Source of the DNA: Tausonia pullulans
Taxonomy: Eukaryota > Basidiomycota > Tremellomycetes > Cystofilobasidiales > Mrakiaceae
Direction of reading: 5' to 3'
Assembly (NCBI GenBank): GCA_951802195.1
Contig: OX637628.1
Span: 1,054,001-1,118,000, forward strand
Length of the DNA stretch: 64,000 nt
Within the stretch, counting starts at the first letter, position 1; every line of letters begins with the position of its first letter. A program made the position numbers and the translations under genes. Below the pieces are notes generated by a model, which had not been told where the DNA came from, did no database searches, and saw only the letters and a program-made list of their open reading frames with translations. Positions 1 to 11,134 of the stretch are shown here, one piece after another.

Positions 1-1
1 G

Positions 2-160
2 TCTATGCCCAACCGAGACCGTCCGCTCTCGCGGATCTTCCTCGACGGCAACAGCGGTGGAGGGCTCGGCAGTCTCCGCAATAAGAGCATGCGCGGTACG
101 GTGAGCCGGAGTTCGGCCGGGAACGAGCGGAGGGGCCTCAATGGCCTGTTTGAGCATTGA
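2..160 (+). CDS. 3' end of a gene entering from the left edge (partial, unrecognised)
   Basis: One frame is open from the window edge to a TGA at 158-160. It encodes a Ser/Gly/Arg-rich tail ending in GLNGLFEH. Third codon positions are mostly G or C, as in the solid genes of this window, which favours real coding. No domain is visible in the roughly 52 residues present. It would end about 107 bp from the convergent NBS1 3' end. The opposite strand has a rival reading: an ATG at 157 opens a frame running off the edge behind a pyrimidine-rich leader. Its third positions are less GC-biased, so I prefer the plus reading without certainty. Confidence 0.35.
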   Translation, partial: SMPNRDRPLSRIFLDGNSGGGLGSLRNKSMRGTVSRSSAGNERRGLNGLFEH

Positions 161-266
161 AGAAGAGGAGAGAGGAGGAGGGACGACGACCATGACACGG
201 ACCACACACTACGACATGCGTTAGCTAGACATTTGACTTTCTCATCATGAAATGATCGTTAATCGT

Positions 267-3200
267 TCAATAAAAGGCTCGTCTAAAGTCTGTGCTCCTC
301 TCCTCCTCACCTCCTTCTAGTGCTGCCGCTGACTGGAAACAGGCAGAATTAGCTATGCTAGCAGCACGTCTCGCTCTCGGGCTATACTCACTACTTGAGA
401 AGCCCGTCCGACTGTCGTCCGAGTCAGACTCGTCCCGGATGAGCGCCTTCCTCGCCGACTTGCCCGTCGCTCGCGGCTGCACAACTCTCCTCGTAGGCTG
501 CGGCTGCTCCTCGTCCTCACCATTGCCTGCCGTCGCCATCGACTGCCCCCTCGTCGTCACGACAGACAGGGACCTCGACCTGGCGAGCGTCGACGACACC
601 TGGGCATCCGCCTCATGGTCGTTTTCGTCGTCCGAGTCGACGACGATCAGCCAACCAACCTTCTGTTTGTCCTTGGCGGCAGCGGTGGCCGACGCCATCG
701 ACCCGAACTCCGAGAGGTCTGCCTCGGCCGTTGCAGCTGCTGCCGCAGCCCTCGCCCTCTTCGCCGCTGGGAACCGCGTCGCCCGACCGTCGTCGTCGTC
801 GCCGTCTGAGTCTCGGATGAGCCGCTTGCGCCGGTTCGATGATGCCACAGACTTTTGAGTTGAGGCGGACGTAGCGAGAGCGGAGGACGAGGCCATCGAC
901 TGGGTGCGCATTGAGGAGAAGGTAGAGGACGATTGCGTCTCCTTCTTGGTCCGCCAGGCGTCTGTGCAGAGGAGGAGGTTGAGAGGGAGGGGCTTAACAG
1001 TTATCAGGTATATATTCACAGCGAGCCAAGGCGGCAACGCACCTGCGACAAGAGCTTTATCCGAGATCGCTGGGTCAACAAGTTTGATGGGCGCCGACCG
1101 AGGGACTTGTTGCTTTGGCGGACAAGCAGTGATGATAAGTTAGCTCGCGGCTACGCTGGTAGAAGTGGGAAGGAGCCACACCTTCTTGAACTTTTTGAAG
1201 TTGCGCACCCCGTCTACGCTCGCCGGCGGCTGCTGCCTCTCCCTCGCCTGCCGATCGTAAAGCGGGACCCGGACGACGACCATCCTGCAAGTCCGCCCGT
1301 CCGCCGGGGGCCCATCCTCGATTTGCATCGCAGCAACAGCCGGTGGCGGACGGGGCTTGACAAGCCGGAGCCTGTTAAACTCTGCATCAAGTGGGTCTGG
1401 TTCTGCGCCCTTGCGAGCCCGCTTCTTCGCCGGCACTTGTAGGAGCTCGAACTCGCCCTCCGCTGTTCCGCCAGCTCCTGACGCTCCATCGGGATTGATC
1501 GCCCTCGTAGGCACTGGTGGCGGGGGCATCTTGCCCCTCCTAGCCGCCTCAACCCTCGCCTCCGAATCTTCCTCTTCCTCGGACCGTCCTTCCTCCATCA
1601 CCTCCGAGAGCCTCCTTCTCCTCGCCTCCTCCTCCATCTCCTTCCTCTCCTTCTCCAACCGCGCCCGTTTCGCCTTTTCCGCGTGAAGATCCTCTTCCAT
1701 CTTCCTCTTCCGTTTGACCGATCGCTCGACAAAGTCTTGCACTTCGTCCTGGTCATCATCAATGACGATAGCCTGGCTTGACGGAGGGGCGAAGCTATCG
1801 GTCCACTGCGACAGCTGTTGCTGGGTGCTGCGGCTCTTGATGCAGTCATAGACCTTGCGTGAATAGGCCTGAGACTGCGGGTCCTCGAATGGCTCGCGGG
1901 AGGCAGAGGCGGACGCGGCAGACACGGCGAGGGAGGACGCCCAGTCGTCCATACGGTTTATCGGGGCGCGGCGCTTGAGGCGAGTCGTGCTGGTCGTAGA
2001 GGGACCGCTTCGAGAGGTCTAAGAAATGGAAGGAGGAAGAGGATAGTTGTCAGGATACAGGAGGCGAAGGGTGATCTGAGGTGGAACGGACAGATTCATC
2101 GACGTCCATTGAGGAAGGACCCTCCCCGTCGGCAGCGGTGGAAGCAGAGGGCTCGGAGCCATCGCCGGTGAGCATAGCCCAAGGGTCCTCCATCGGTCGA
2201 ATGGTATGCGCTCGGCGTTTGAGAGGCTGAGTTAGAGAGAACCAGAGAGCATTAAAAAAGTCGGAGAAACATCAATTCATATCCCGAAAAACCATCGAAG
2301 GAGCGAAAGAAACATACCCTTCGAACTCCCGACGAAGAAGGCACAGGTTCTTCGACCGCTACTGGCTCAGCCGCTGCCGCCGCCGCCGCATCTCCGGAGC
2401 GAGAGGCGACGGGCTGCACGCGCGACGCATCATCCGCGGATGATTGTCCCTGCCTCTCCGCTAAGCTAGCAGAATCACCAGGCGCTGAGGCAAGGGCAGC
2501 GGCGGAGCCAGACGCCGAGGCAGAAGCGTTAGAGGCCGGCATCTGCGAGAGTACTGAAGTTTGATCATCCCCACGAAAGAGGGAGATAAAAAAATCGTAA
2601 GATATAGAAGATGGGAGGAGAGGCCAGAGCAAGGAAGTGGGAAAGATAGAGGACTGACTCGATTGCATCGCCGGTGGGCCGGGCGTCCGACCCTTCTCAA
2701 AGCACAACGTGAGATCGGAGACAAGTAACGACAAACCGATGTCATGCATGAGGATTATCTCCTGGCCGAGCCTGTCGTGGAAATCGTCCCCGAAAGTCAG
2801 TCAGTTCTGATCTCGATATCGCTCGACTGCGTTGCATACACCCTCGCTCGTCCGCATAGTTCACTCACTTATGGGCGATTCCCTCCAATTCATCTCGCTT
2901 GCGCTTGTCGTCCAAATCCTGCTGAAACTTTCCATGCGTGCAAATGAAGAGACCGCTGTCCTTGGCCTCGTCAAGGAGGGGCAGCCGACTGCTCTCGAGG
3001 AACCTGTAGTAACGCGTGTCGGCATCCTCCTTGAACATCTGCAGGGCCGGCAGCTCATCCTTGAACGAGAGCGTGGTAAGGTCGATGGGATGCTCGATGA
3101 AAGTGCCGCCCATGAAGGTGACCATGTTTTCGATTTTAGCAAAGACATCATCCTGGGAACGAGTGAAAGAGAGAGTGCGATGAAGCTGTCAGCGTGACGG

Positions 3201-4435
3201 GCCGCCCTAACCACGACGCCGTTTCAACACCCAGACATACGTTCGGGTGCCCAATGGCGACAACCGTGAGGCCATGGAAGAGCGTCTTCCTCGCCGGATC
3301 CGGCCTGAGTGTTGGCTGACCCGGCACGACACCCAACGTCTCATGGAATTTGAACGGGGGTTCAAAATCTGTCTCCTTCGGGAAGTGCGTGTCCCAATCG
3401 ATCTCCAGCGGGCTCTTCGAGTCCCCGCCTGTCACCGCATTGAGGAGTGCGACGGGCCAAGACGGGTCGACGACGAAGGCGAGCACCAGGAGAGCCGACA
3501 TTAAGGAGCCGCTGGGTTCCACAACCTGCTTCATCACGACGTGCGTGGTTGTAGAGTCAATGAATTTGCCCTTGATTCTTTTGACGCCTGGAGTGCAGGA
3601 GAGCGTGCGGTTGAATGAGGAGGTCGATCAGGACAACAGACTGACAACCAAGCAGTAGCACGAGCAAGACAAGCCCGACTGTCTCGGCAAGGAACACGTC
3701 ATATGAAGGGTAGACAGGCTCACCGAAGGTAGCAAGCGCTTTGAAGACGGCCTCCTGGTTTTCGAGAGTCCTCGGCGGACAGCTCACGAGGAACGGGATC
3801 CACTCGAATCTGAATGCGCAGTGGTTTGACGCGTCGTCAGTTGTGTGGCCGACGCGCCGCGCCCTCGCCGAACGCGAGCTCTGTTGCCCCTTCTAAACTT
3901 CTTACCTGATGTTGTGCTTGATGGCAACAATGAGCTGATCTCCCGGGAGAATTTCGAGCTCCTCCTCGTGGGCGCAGCCGAAAGTGCTCTGGTTCGACCG
4001 GAGAATCTCGACGGTCCCGTTCTTGGAGAGGTTCTTGATGGTGAGCTTCAAGACGCAGTCGGTTTGGGACTGGCAGGCGATGAGGATTCCCACATTCAGC
4101 CTCATCTACCGACAGTGGGGTTCCGACCAGACAGAACAGGAGACGTGGGTGGTATGAAGGGACGTGACGGGCCGCAAGTTTGGTCACTTACGGGCTCGCC
4201 CTCCTCGTGCGAAGCCACGGTGATGCCGAGCTTGTGTGCAGAAATAGTCTTATCTGGAATATAGAGAAAGTCGAGGGTTTTGCGCCCGAGGATGGTCGTA
4301 CTGTTTGGCCGGAGGAGGTGCCGGGTCTTAACGCCTGAGGCGAGAGAAAGATGAAGAAGAGTCACAAGGGAGGCCACCGGCGATCGTTGTATTCCACTGA
4401 CCTCGGCCGTTGAAGAAGCCCTCGATGACCCACAT
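267..4435 (-). CDS. NBS1: Nibrin / Nbs1, Mre11-Rad50-Nbs1 complex subunit
   Basis: Nbs1 is the regulatory subunit of the MRN double-strand-break complex in the nucleus. The protein starts MWVIEGFFNG, as nibrins start near MWKLL. Exon 1 is 4402-4435 and exon 2 opens at 4334. An FHA domain follows with the phosphopeptide signature GRK, ISAHK and LSKNGT (about 4333-3900). Tandem BRCT-like segments follow: the CPPRTLENQEAVFKAL region near 3790, a stretch at 3537-3148, and HDIGLSLLVSDLTLCFEKG near 2745. A long Ser/Ala/acidic linker leads to NFKKFKK near 1190, the Mre11-binding motif of human nibrin. Two short introns follow that motif (about 1080-1180 and 960-1010), giving APIKLVDPAISDKALVADAW in frame with the last exon. 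The tail (1000-267) is rich in DSDD patches and contains GFSSSEY, possibly the Tel1/ATM contact (inference). Some middle exon borders are not resolved. Confidence 0.85.
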
Positions 4436-4962
4436 AGTGACTTGGGCGGAGGGCTGCGGGAACTGAGAGGTCGATGGTGGTGGGTAGGAGGGCAAGGTCC
4501 CCGTTGATCGCTTCGCGCAAGGCCGAAGACGCTCTGCCAGTTCTCAAGAGCCGCATTCATGCGAGCACGCGCGCGTATCAGTCATCTCTCGGCAACAACA
4601 GATGAAGCAAGGCATAAAATATGTAGAAAAGACGAACTCATCATATTGAACTTCCAGACACTAAGAGGGAATCTCCGAAATGGCGGCTGATGAGAAAGCC
4701 CGGAAACGTCTCCCTGGAGTCGAGCTGATGCGCCGCTTTCCCCAGACTGTCCCCCATCTCTGCCTCGAACCACAACGAACCCCGGGATATCGCCGTCCAT
4801 CTTCTCCCTCCCCAACCAACTCATCGTACGCCCCTGTTTGCCCCTCGGGCCTCGTTCACTGCCTGTCTGACATGCTTTGACTCGACCACTTTGCCCTCCG
4901 CCCACCCGCTGTCCCCGCCTGTCTCCGTCGGATGTCCCTTGACGCCGCAACCTAGAAACGTC
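4436..4962. promoter_or_regulatory. Divergent promoter region NBS1 / PMI40
   Basis: This 527-bp spacer lies between the starts of two divergent genes and must hold both promoters. I see pyrimidine-rich stretches just before the PMI40 ATG but no TATA box or other site I would name. Confidence 0.5.
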
Positions 4963-6912
4963 ATGGCCTCCTCTTCCTTCCCCGCCTCTTTCCAGCTTTC
5001 TGCGGGCGTCCAGTCGTATGAATGGGGCAAAATCGGAGCGGAGAGTAAGGCTGCCCAGTATGGCCGGAGCACGCCTGGCTTCGAAATCGAGCAGGACAAA
5101 CCGTACGCCGAGGTGAGTCCAGACGCGACTCGAGGGATGGGGGCACCATCGAGGAAGGACGTGTATGCAGTCAAGAGGACCGGACATCATCGCCCTGGCT
5201 CGCTGGCTCGCTATCCGGTCGTCCCTCAGGCGAGATAAATAGCAGGCTCTCTTTGCTCCTTGCGCGTCGCCGTGCACGGGTTGCTGTCGATAAACTGCCG
5301 CAAAGCGAGCGAGAGACAACTGGGCTGTCTGTCACGCCCGCTTGGAACATGGGGTCCCCTCCGTCCCACACTCTATCCTTCTTGATGAGTTCCGCGGGGG
5401 TTTCACTTCGATCAAGACTCGCTCTGGTTGGAGGACGCTCGAAGAAGGGAGTGGTGCTTCGATGGCCTTGCCAGTCGCCTCCGGCTTGTTCTCTCACCTC
5501 TCCCTTCATAAGACACCTAGCTGATGCCCTCCCTATTATCATCTCACGTTGCTTGTGCACGGCCAGCTCTGGATGGGCACCCACCCCTCTATGCCCTCCA
5601 AGGCTCTCTCGGACGGCACGCTTCTCTCTGAAATCATCGCCTCGGACCCCAAGGCGTTCCTCGGCGAGAAGGTCGTCAAACACTTTGGGCCCGACCTGCC
5701 TTACCTTTTTAAGGTCCTCGCTATTGGCAAGGCTCTAAGCATCCAGGCTCATCCGGATAAGGAGCTCGGCAAGAAGCTCCATGCTGAGCGGCCCGAGATC
5801 TACAAGGGTGATTTGGGCGGACTGAGGCGCACATCTTCGGACGCGACTGTTGCGGGCGAGCTGATGCGTCTGTCCTCTTCTTTCCCTCCTCAGATGCCAA
5901 CCACAAGCCCGAAATGGCCATAGCCATCACGCCCTTCTCCGGCTTCTGCGGCTTCCGGCCCTTGAACGAGATCTCCAACTTTCTCAACCATGTTCCCGAG
6001 TTTGCTACGCTCATCGGCCCGGACGCCAAGACGGACCTCCTCGCCTTCTCCTCAACGGAGAAGCTCCCTCTCTCTGAGGAGCCCAAGAAGCTCGCCCTCC
6101 GGGCCGTCTTTGAGGCGCTCATGACTGCGGACGAGAAACTCGTCAAGGAGGAGCTCGCCAAGCTTGTCAAGCGGTACCGTGTCGGTGGGGCCGAGGTCGA
6201 CGAGGAGAACGAGCCCGAGGAGCTCAGGGAGCTCGTCCTCACGCTCGAGAGCCAGTTCCCGGAGGACATTGGCGTCTTCTGTGCATTCCTTCTCAACGTC
6301 GTCAAACTCCAGCCGGGGCAGGCAGCGTTCCTCAAGGCCAACGAGCCTCATGCATACATCTCGGGAGGTGCGTTGGGGGCCCTTCTCCGTCTTGGAATTT
6401 GGCGTCGTTTTACTGACAGACAAACGATTTCAGACATCATCGAGTGCATGGCTACCTCTGGTGCGTCTACTTTATCGCTCGCCGTCATGCCTTCGCCTCC
6501 TGATCTCCCTCCCTCCGTTCCCACAGACAATGTCGTCCGTGCCGGCCTGACCCCCAAGCTCCGGGATGTTCCCACGCTTGTCTCGATGCTCACCTATACC
6601 TCGGCCCCTCCGACCTCGCAACTCATGTCGGCCACTCCCTTCCGGTCGCTTGCCCACTCGCAGCTGTACGACCCTCCGATCGAGGAGTTCTCTGTCCTAC
6701 ACACCACGCTCTCCGCCTCAAAAAACGAGAGCGAAAACCAGCCGGGCGTCGAGGGCCCAAGCATCTTGATCTTCACCAGTGGAAAGGGCACTCTCGGAGG
6801 GGAGAAGGTCGAAGAGGGAGCGGTCTGGTTCGTTAAGGCTGGCGAGGAGATCGAGCTTACTGCGACGGAGGGAGAGCTCGAAGTCTACAGGGCGTTCGTC
6901 GAGGCGCCCTAA
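4963..6912 (+). CDS. PMI40: Mannose-6-phosphate isomerase (type I)
   Basis: This cytosolic zinc enzyme interconverts fructose-6-phosphate and mannose-6-phosphate, feeding GDP-mannose for glycosylation and cell-wall mannan. Five exons (4963-5112, 5567-5807, 5894-6367, 6434-6460, 6527-6912) give 425 residues, the usual length. Visible type I hallmarks are SIQAHPDKELGKKLHAE, with the Gln and His zinc ligands, and NHKPEMAIA with the Glu ligand. KANEPHAYISG carries the last His ligand, and DNVVRAGLTPK is the conserved active-site segment. The start MASSSFPASFQLSAGVQSYE fits the family, whose first strand reads xYxWG. The first intron is 454 nt, unusually long here, and exon 4 is only 27 nt. The gene is divergent from NBS1 and its 3' end faces the DUF1479 gene. 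Confidence 0.95.
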
Positions 6913-7092
6913 TGTCTTGTCAAAGTTGCGTCTGCGGTCTCTCTAGATTTTTTTTTCTTTTTCTTGCTTCGCTTCCATCTACGGCTCTGTCGGACTTCAA
7001 TCTCGCACGCCTCATTAGACATTCCACAAGCCGACATACAACATGAGGGAGAGTAAAACAACCACACAATTTACAACAGCCATCGATTACCC

Positions 7093-9181
7093 TCATCCAA
7101 ACATCGTCTTGTTCACCTCCTGAATGAGCGCCTCCTCGCCCGGGCTTGAGCTCCCGGGGATATCGAACGGCTCGAGACCGAGCAGCTGCCTCGCCTGCCG
7201 GTCTGTGACGTCTTCGGGCTTGGAGCGACCAACATTGAGGGACTCGCCTTGGCCCTGGGGGAAGTCCGGAGAGGGGAGCCCCTGAGCGAAGGCGGAGGCT
7301 TGGAGGGCGAGATGCTTCGCGCTGGTGTGGAAGAGGGTGGTGGACAGATGAGAGAAAGACACAGGAAGGGAAAGACGCGAGACCACCACAACGCACTTTT
7401 CAATGGTGAGCGGGATGGCCGGAATATAAAGCACCGAGGAGTCGCTCTTGCCCTTATGCGACTGTTCGACGCTGTGTATGACATCTTGGTGCCAGTATAC
7501 CTGGTCTCCCTATGGAAGGCGAGAGATTTCAGCGATCTAATCGAGGACAGAGTAAGTTTGGAGTTATGGAAGACACACCGGCCGGACGGCCGGGACGGAC
7601 ACCATCGTCTCGTCGAGCCGGAGGTGCGGATGAGTCGCTGACGTGAGCTCTTGGCCTGTCGAGCGGGCGAGTGAGGCGTACCGGTCAGCGTTTCCTTTCT
7701 CAGGAGCGGAGGGGAATGCAAACGACACCGTACCACGACCAGGCTGGCTCCCTGGGAAATTCGTGCTCTTTAGGTCTACGACCCAGTTCTCCAGCGCAAG
7801 GTCGCGCGGGTCGTCGTTCTTGGGGGAGAAGAAAGGTCGGAGCATGATGTAGGCTGAGGCGATCTTGAGCGAGGGGAAGACTCGGAGAGTACCTTCGCCG
7901 GGTGAACAGGTCGACAGCGAAGTCCAGCCTGAGCGATAGGAACGTTACTTGATCAGCTAGAGTGTATATAAGCGGATCGAGCGCAAGGAGGGGGAAGCGG
8001 CGCACCCTGCCATGGCCGGAAGACGCTGCACTGGCCAGAGCCGATCTTGTAGAGATCCGTGATGGCATCTATCCGGGGACTAGCGTCGAACGAGTCATGC
8101 GAGCGCCACGAAATTGCTGAATTCGGTTCGAGAATGGCCTTGAAGCAGGCCCGGTAACCTGCGGCGTTGGTTGGTCAGCGAGATGCATCATTCAGCGTTA
8201 ATTAGGCTTTCTTCTGCACAAACCTGCATCCTCCCATCGCTCTAGTGACCCTCCGTCCACATGAGGGCCCAGAGCGAACCTTGCATCCCCAGGCTGCCTT
8301 ATTCTCAGCCGGTCGTAGTATGAAATGGGCGTCGTGAGACTGATCTTAGAGTGTGCGTCCGAAGCGTGGCAAAGATTCGGGTCGGACAGCAGGAATACTT
8401 GCGTAGCGACGACTCCGGGGTGCGTCCGGGCGGATGTTTGGGCCTTGGTGTTGTAGAACTCGTACACTTGAATGTTGTCCTGGGGAAACCCTGTCCAATT
8501 GAGCACGAGAGATCGGCAGCTGTCAGAAAAATGCACATCGACAACCTGGTATGTTTTAGCGCGTACCTCGAACGTGCTCTTTGTTCTGCTTGGCATACTC
8601 CAGGATATCGGCCTTCCACTGGAGAGCCTCCTGAAGTTCCTCAAAAGGTGACAGAACAGAAACGAGACGTCAGCTCCCGCATATCGACGGCAAACGCCGC
8701 CAACATTTCGGCCCGACCCGACTCGCCTCTTCTGAGACGGCTCCCTCAACGATGACTGTGCCGACTTCCCGGATCTGGTTGTAGATGGACGGGTCGACCG
8801 ACCCAGACTTTATCGCGCTGAAGTTCAGTCGCGGTATGAGCTGCAAGTAGGAAGGGAGATGGAGGTAAGCGAGCGAGTGGGACGGGCTCTGGCCGGCGTC
8901 ATTGTTTCCTTCTTCCTGCTTACCTTGGAACCTTGCATGCTGATGCGGCTAGTTTCGATCTCGAGCTGGCCGAGGACGTCCTTCCATTCGCCAAGCATCT
9001 CATCCCGCCAGAGCGATTGCTTGAGGTTGGCGAAGCGAGGGGCGAGGGCTTCGTGTTTGCCGAGAAGCGAGGAGAAGGCATCCGAGATGTCTCCGCCCAC
9101 ACGTTTAGGCGCTACTGCTGCAGTGGCGAGCGTTCGTCGAGCGTGGGAGAGGAGAGCTGATTTGCGGGCGAGCAGAGACAT
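7093..9181 (-). CDS. DUF1479 (YbiU-like) putative Fe(II)/2-oxoglutarate oxygenase, probably mitochondrial
   Basis: This is a member of the DUF1479 family, which includes E. coli YbiU and is related in fold to 2-oxoglutarate/iron dioxygenases; its substrate is unknown. Translated exons contain the family segments RLNFSAIKSGSVDPSIYNQI, GTVIVEGAVSEEEALQWK and IRQPGDARFALGPHVDGGSL, which holds an HxD iron-ligand pair. GWTSLSTCSPGEGTLRVFPS and PGDQVYWHQDVIHSVE supply the distal His. The N-terminus MSLLARKSALLSHARRTLAT is basic, lacks acidic residues and looks like a mitochondrial presequence. The ORF is split by several short introns (for example near 8930, 8560, 8190 and 7960). The stop is at 7093, after VNKTMFG. 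A CGGTCCGAC-type site at 9636 lies about 460 bp upstream and is shared with the sugar-acid genes at 32-37 kb, hinting at a role in the same metabolism (inference). Confidence 0.85.
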
Positions 9182-11134
9182 GTGGTGAGATAGGTGGGGA
9201 TGATGATGGATGAAGAGAAACAGACCCGAGTCTCGGTCTTTTTCTTTTATTGATGAAGTCGGTTCGGGCAGTTGTCGGCGAATGAAGATCGGTGGCGGCC
9301 GTGGAAGCGAATTGTAAACGTCGTAAAAGCCAAATGTGCAATGGCGATACCGGAGTGAAGGAGGGATGTCAGACGCTCCGCGTTCTTGCGCGCAAGCAAG
9401 AGATAACGGCGAGCGAGTAGGATGGCTGGAGATGGGTGAATACTAGAATGGACAAATTGATGAGCTACTGTAGGTGGACGGGGTTGAACTGAGAGCAAGT
9501 CGAGGGAGTAGGATGGAGGGTCTCCGCTCCCATCGGTCTCATCGAGGAAGAGGCGCGCCCGCTTCTTGTGGTCGGTCAGTCTTGGGTTGGTTGGTTGTGT
9601 CTAACCAGTCACGGCCAACCCACTCGCGGCCAACCCGGTCCGACTTCCGCACAAACAGAATAGGGGCGAAATGGGGTTCGAAGTCAGGAAAACGACGCTG
9701 AGACCGTCTTCCTGGCGACACGGCATCATTCATCTTTATCCAATCTGCTCCTTCCCACCCCTCTATATGAATACAGAAGAACGACGACTGTAAGTTTCGA
9801 CAGTGATTGCGTAGCCGGTTTTGAAATCGAGATGAAGGGTAGTGCTCTAGCGGCGATGAAGTAAAATGCGATGACAGGCGAGCCAGCCCTCTAGCCTCTA
9901 GGGCCGTTCATCGTCAATCAGCACCCAGCGCCCACCTCAGAAACTCATCCTCCTCCTCCCCTTTATCCGCTTCTCTGCTCTTCACTTCCCTTTCCTTGAA
10001 GCTCTGTCAACCGGGGTCTCGCTACGTCGAAAACTGGACGCGTGAATGCACGTATCTCTCCTCGGGAGTGTACACATCAGCGGCACTCGCTTCAAGCATC
10101 TAACCTAACATCGGGAGAGTGTAAAAATTGACATGTCCAGCTCCTTGATTTCCCACTATGTTCAATGAATCCCCGAGTTCTCATGCTCCGGGCAAGCGGA
10201 AGTTGTGTGCTCTTGCAGATTGCATCCAGTCGCAGTCAGCAAGAGCGCCTATTCTTGCCTCCACTCATGCGGTGCCGAAGGCGCTCAAAATTGAGCAGAG
10301 GCATTGAGCGACAAGGATGTACGGTCTTTGCGAGTGTGACTTTCCCTTGAGATGAATGCGGTCGGAAACGAGTGCCTCTGCCGTTCGGACTTAGGCCAAG
10401 TGCTCAGAGGTAGCAATGCTCGGAGGAGAAGAGCTCAGCGTGTACTTCTGATCATAGACCTCTGGCTACAGCTCAAGAGAGGGTGCTTGAAAAGCGAAGT
10501 GTGAGGAGGACGGATATAAGATGGCTGATGGGCTCGCAACGACGTTAGCTATCTGCCAGTTCTCTGCTGTTTCCTCTTCCCTCAAACATTTCTGCCCAGG
10601 TCACACGAGCTCAATGTTTGCTTTCATTGCATGGCAGCAGGGAGTGGGGGTTGCTGCGAGCGACATTCTCATCTGTCGCTGGCGTCAGACTTGCGTTTGT
10701 GGTGCTCGAGCGGGAACCCGAAGTGTCTCTCTCAACCTTCAATTGCCTTTCGAGCCGAAGCCGTCCGGCAGCGCTTATCACACCGATTCTTTCAAGGACG
10801 CTTTTCCTATTCTCTGCTCTCAATGAACCACGGTTTCGACGCATCGGCGTTGTTGAGGTGTGTCACTGGAAATGGTCTTTCGCGGCTCGCGTCGTCTTAC
10901 GCGTTCCTCGCGTCTCCCGTTGGTTCCGAGCTGAGAACCAACGATCTGATAGCAGAGACACGTACCACGGACCCACCCTTTCTACTCAAGTAGAGCCGCG
11001 AACCGATATCGCTTTGCCTTTGGTCGTGCGCGACGACCCAAACTCTCAGCGCGTGTGTCGACCACCAGTTGCGCGCCCAGACATCCGTCAGGTGAACTCA
11101 GTTGAGAGCCTGCGAAAGGAATGGGCCTCCTCTC
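9182..11134. other. Long intergenic region (about 1.95 kb), no convincing gene
   Basis: No open frame here shows a recognisable domain or believable exon structure. The part next to the DUF1479 gene contains a GTTGG-rich run (about 9585-9597), two copies of CGGCCAACCC 15 bp apart (9612-9621 and 9627-9636), and the CGG-N8-CCG site at 9636-9649. The rest is probably the 5' region of the plus-strand gene beginning at 11135. Confidence 0.5.
9636..9649 (+). promoter_or_regulatory. CGG-N8-CCG motif (CGGTCCGACTTCCG), candidate zinc-cluster factor site
   Basis: The sequence is CGG, then TCCGACTT, then CCG. The inner TCCGAC is identical to three other sites in this window (32733, 35252, 35785), all upstream of sugar-acid genes. 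Paired CGG triplets are typical targets of fungal Zn2Cys6 regulators. It lies about 455-468 bp upstream of the DUF1479 start codon. Confidence 0.5.

Noticed and set aside
1-157. Minus-strand gene start at 157 (MLKQAIEAPPLVPG...)
   Set aside because: Readable, but its third-codon GC is lower than that of the overlapping plus-strand frame; kept only as an alternative.
7576-7600. Another CGG-N8-CCG arrangement (CGGCCGGACGGCCG)
   Set aside because: It lies inside the DUF1479 transcribed region and lacks the TCCGAC core; it is a plain GC-rich palindrome.
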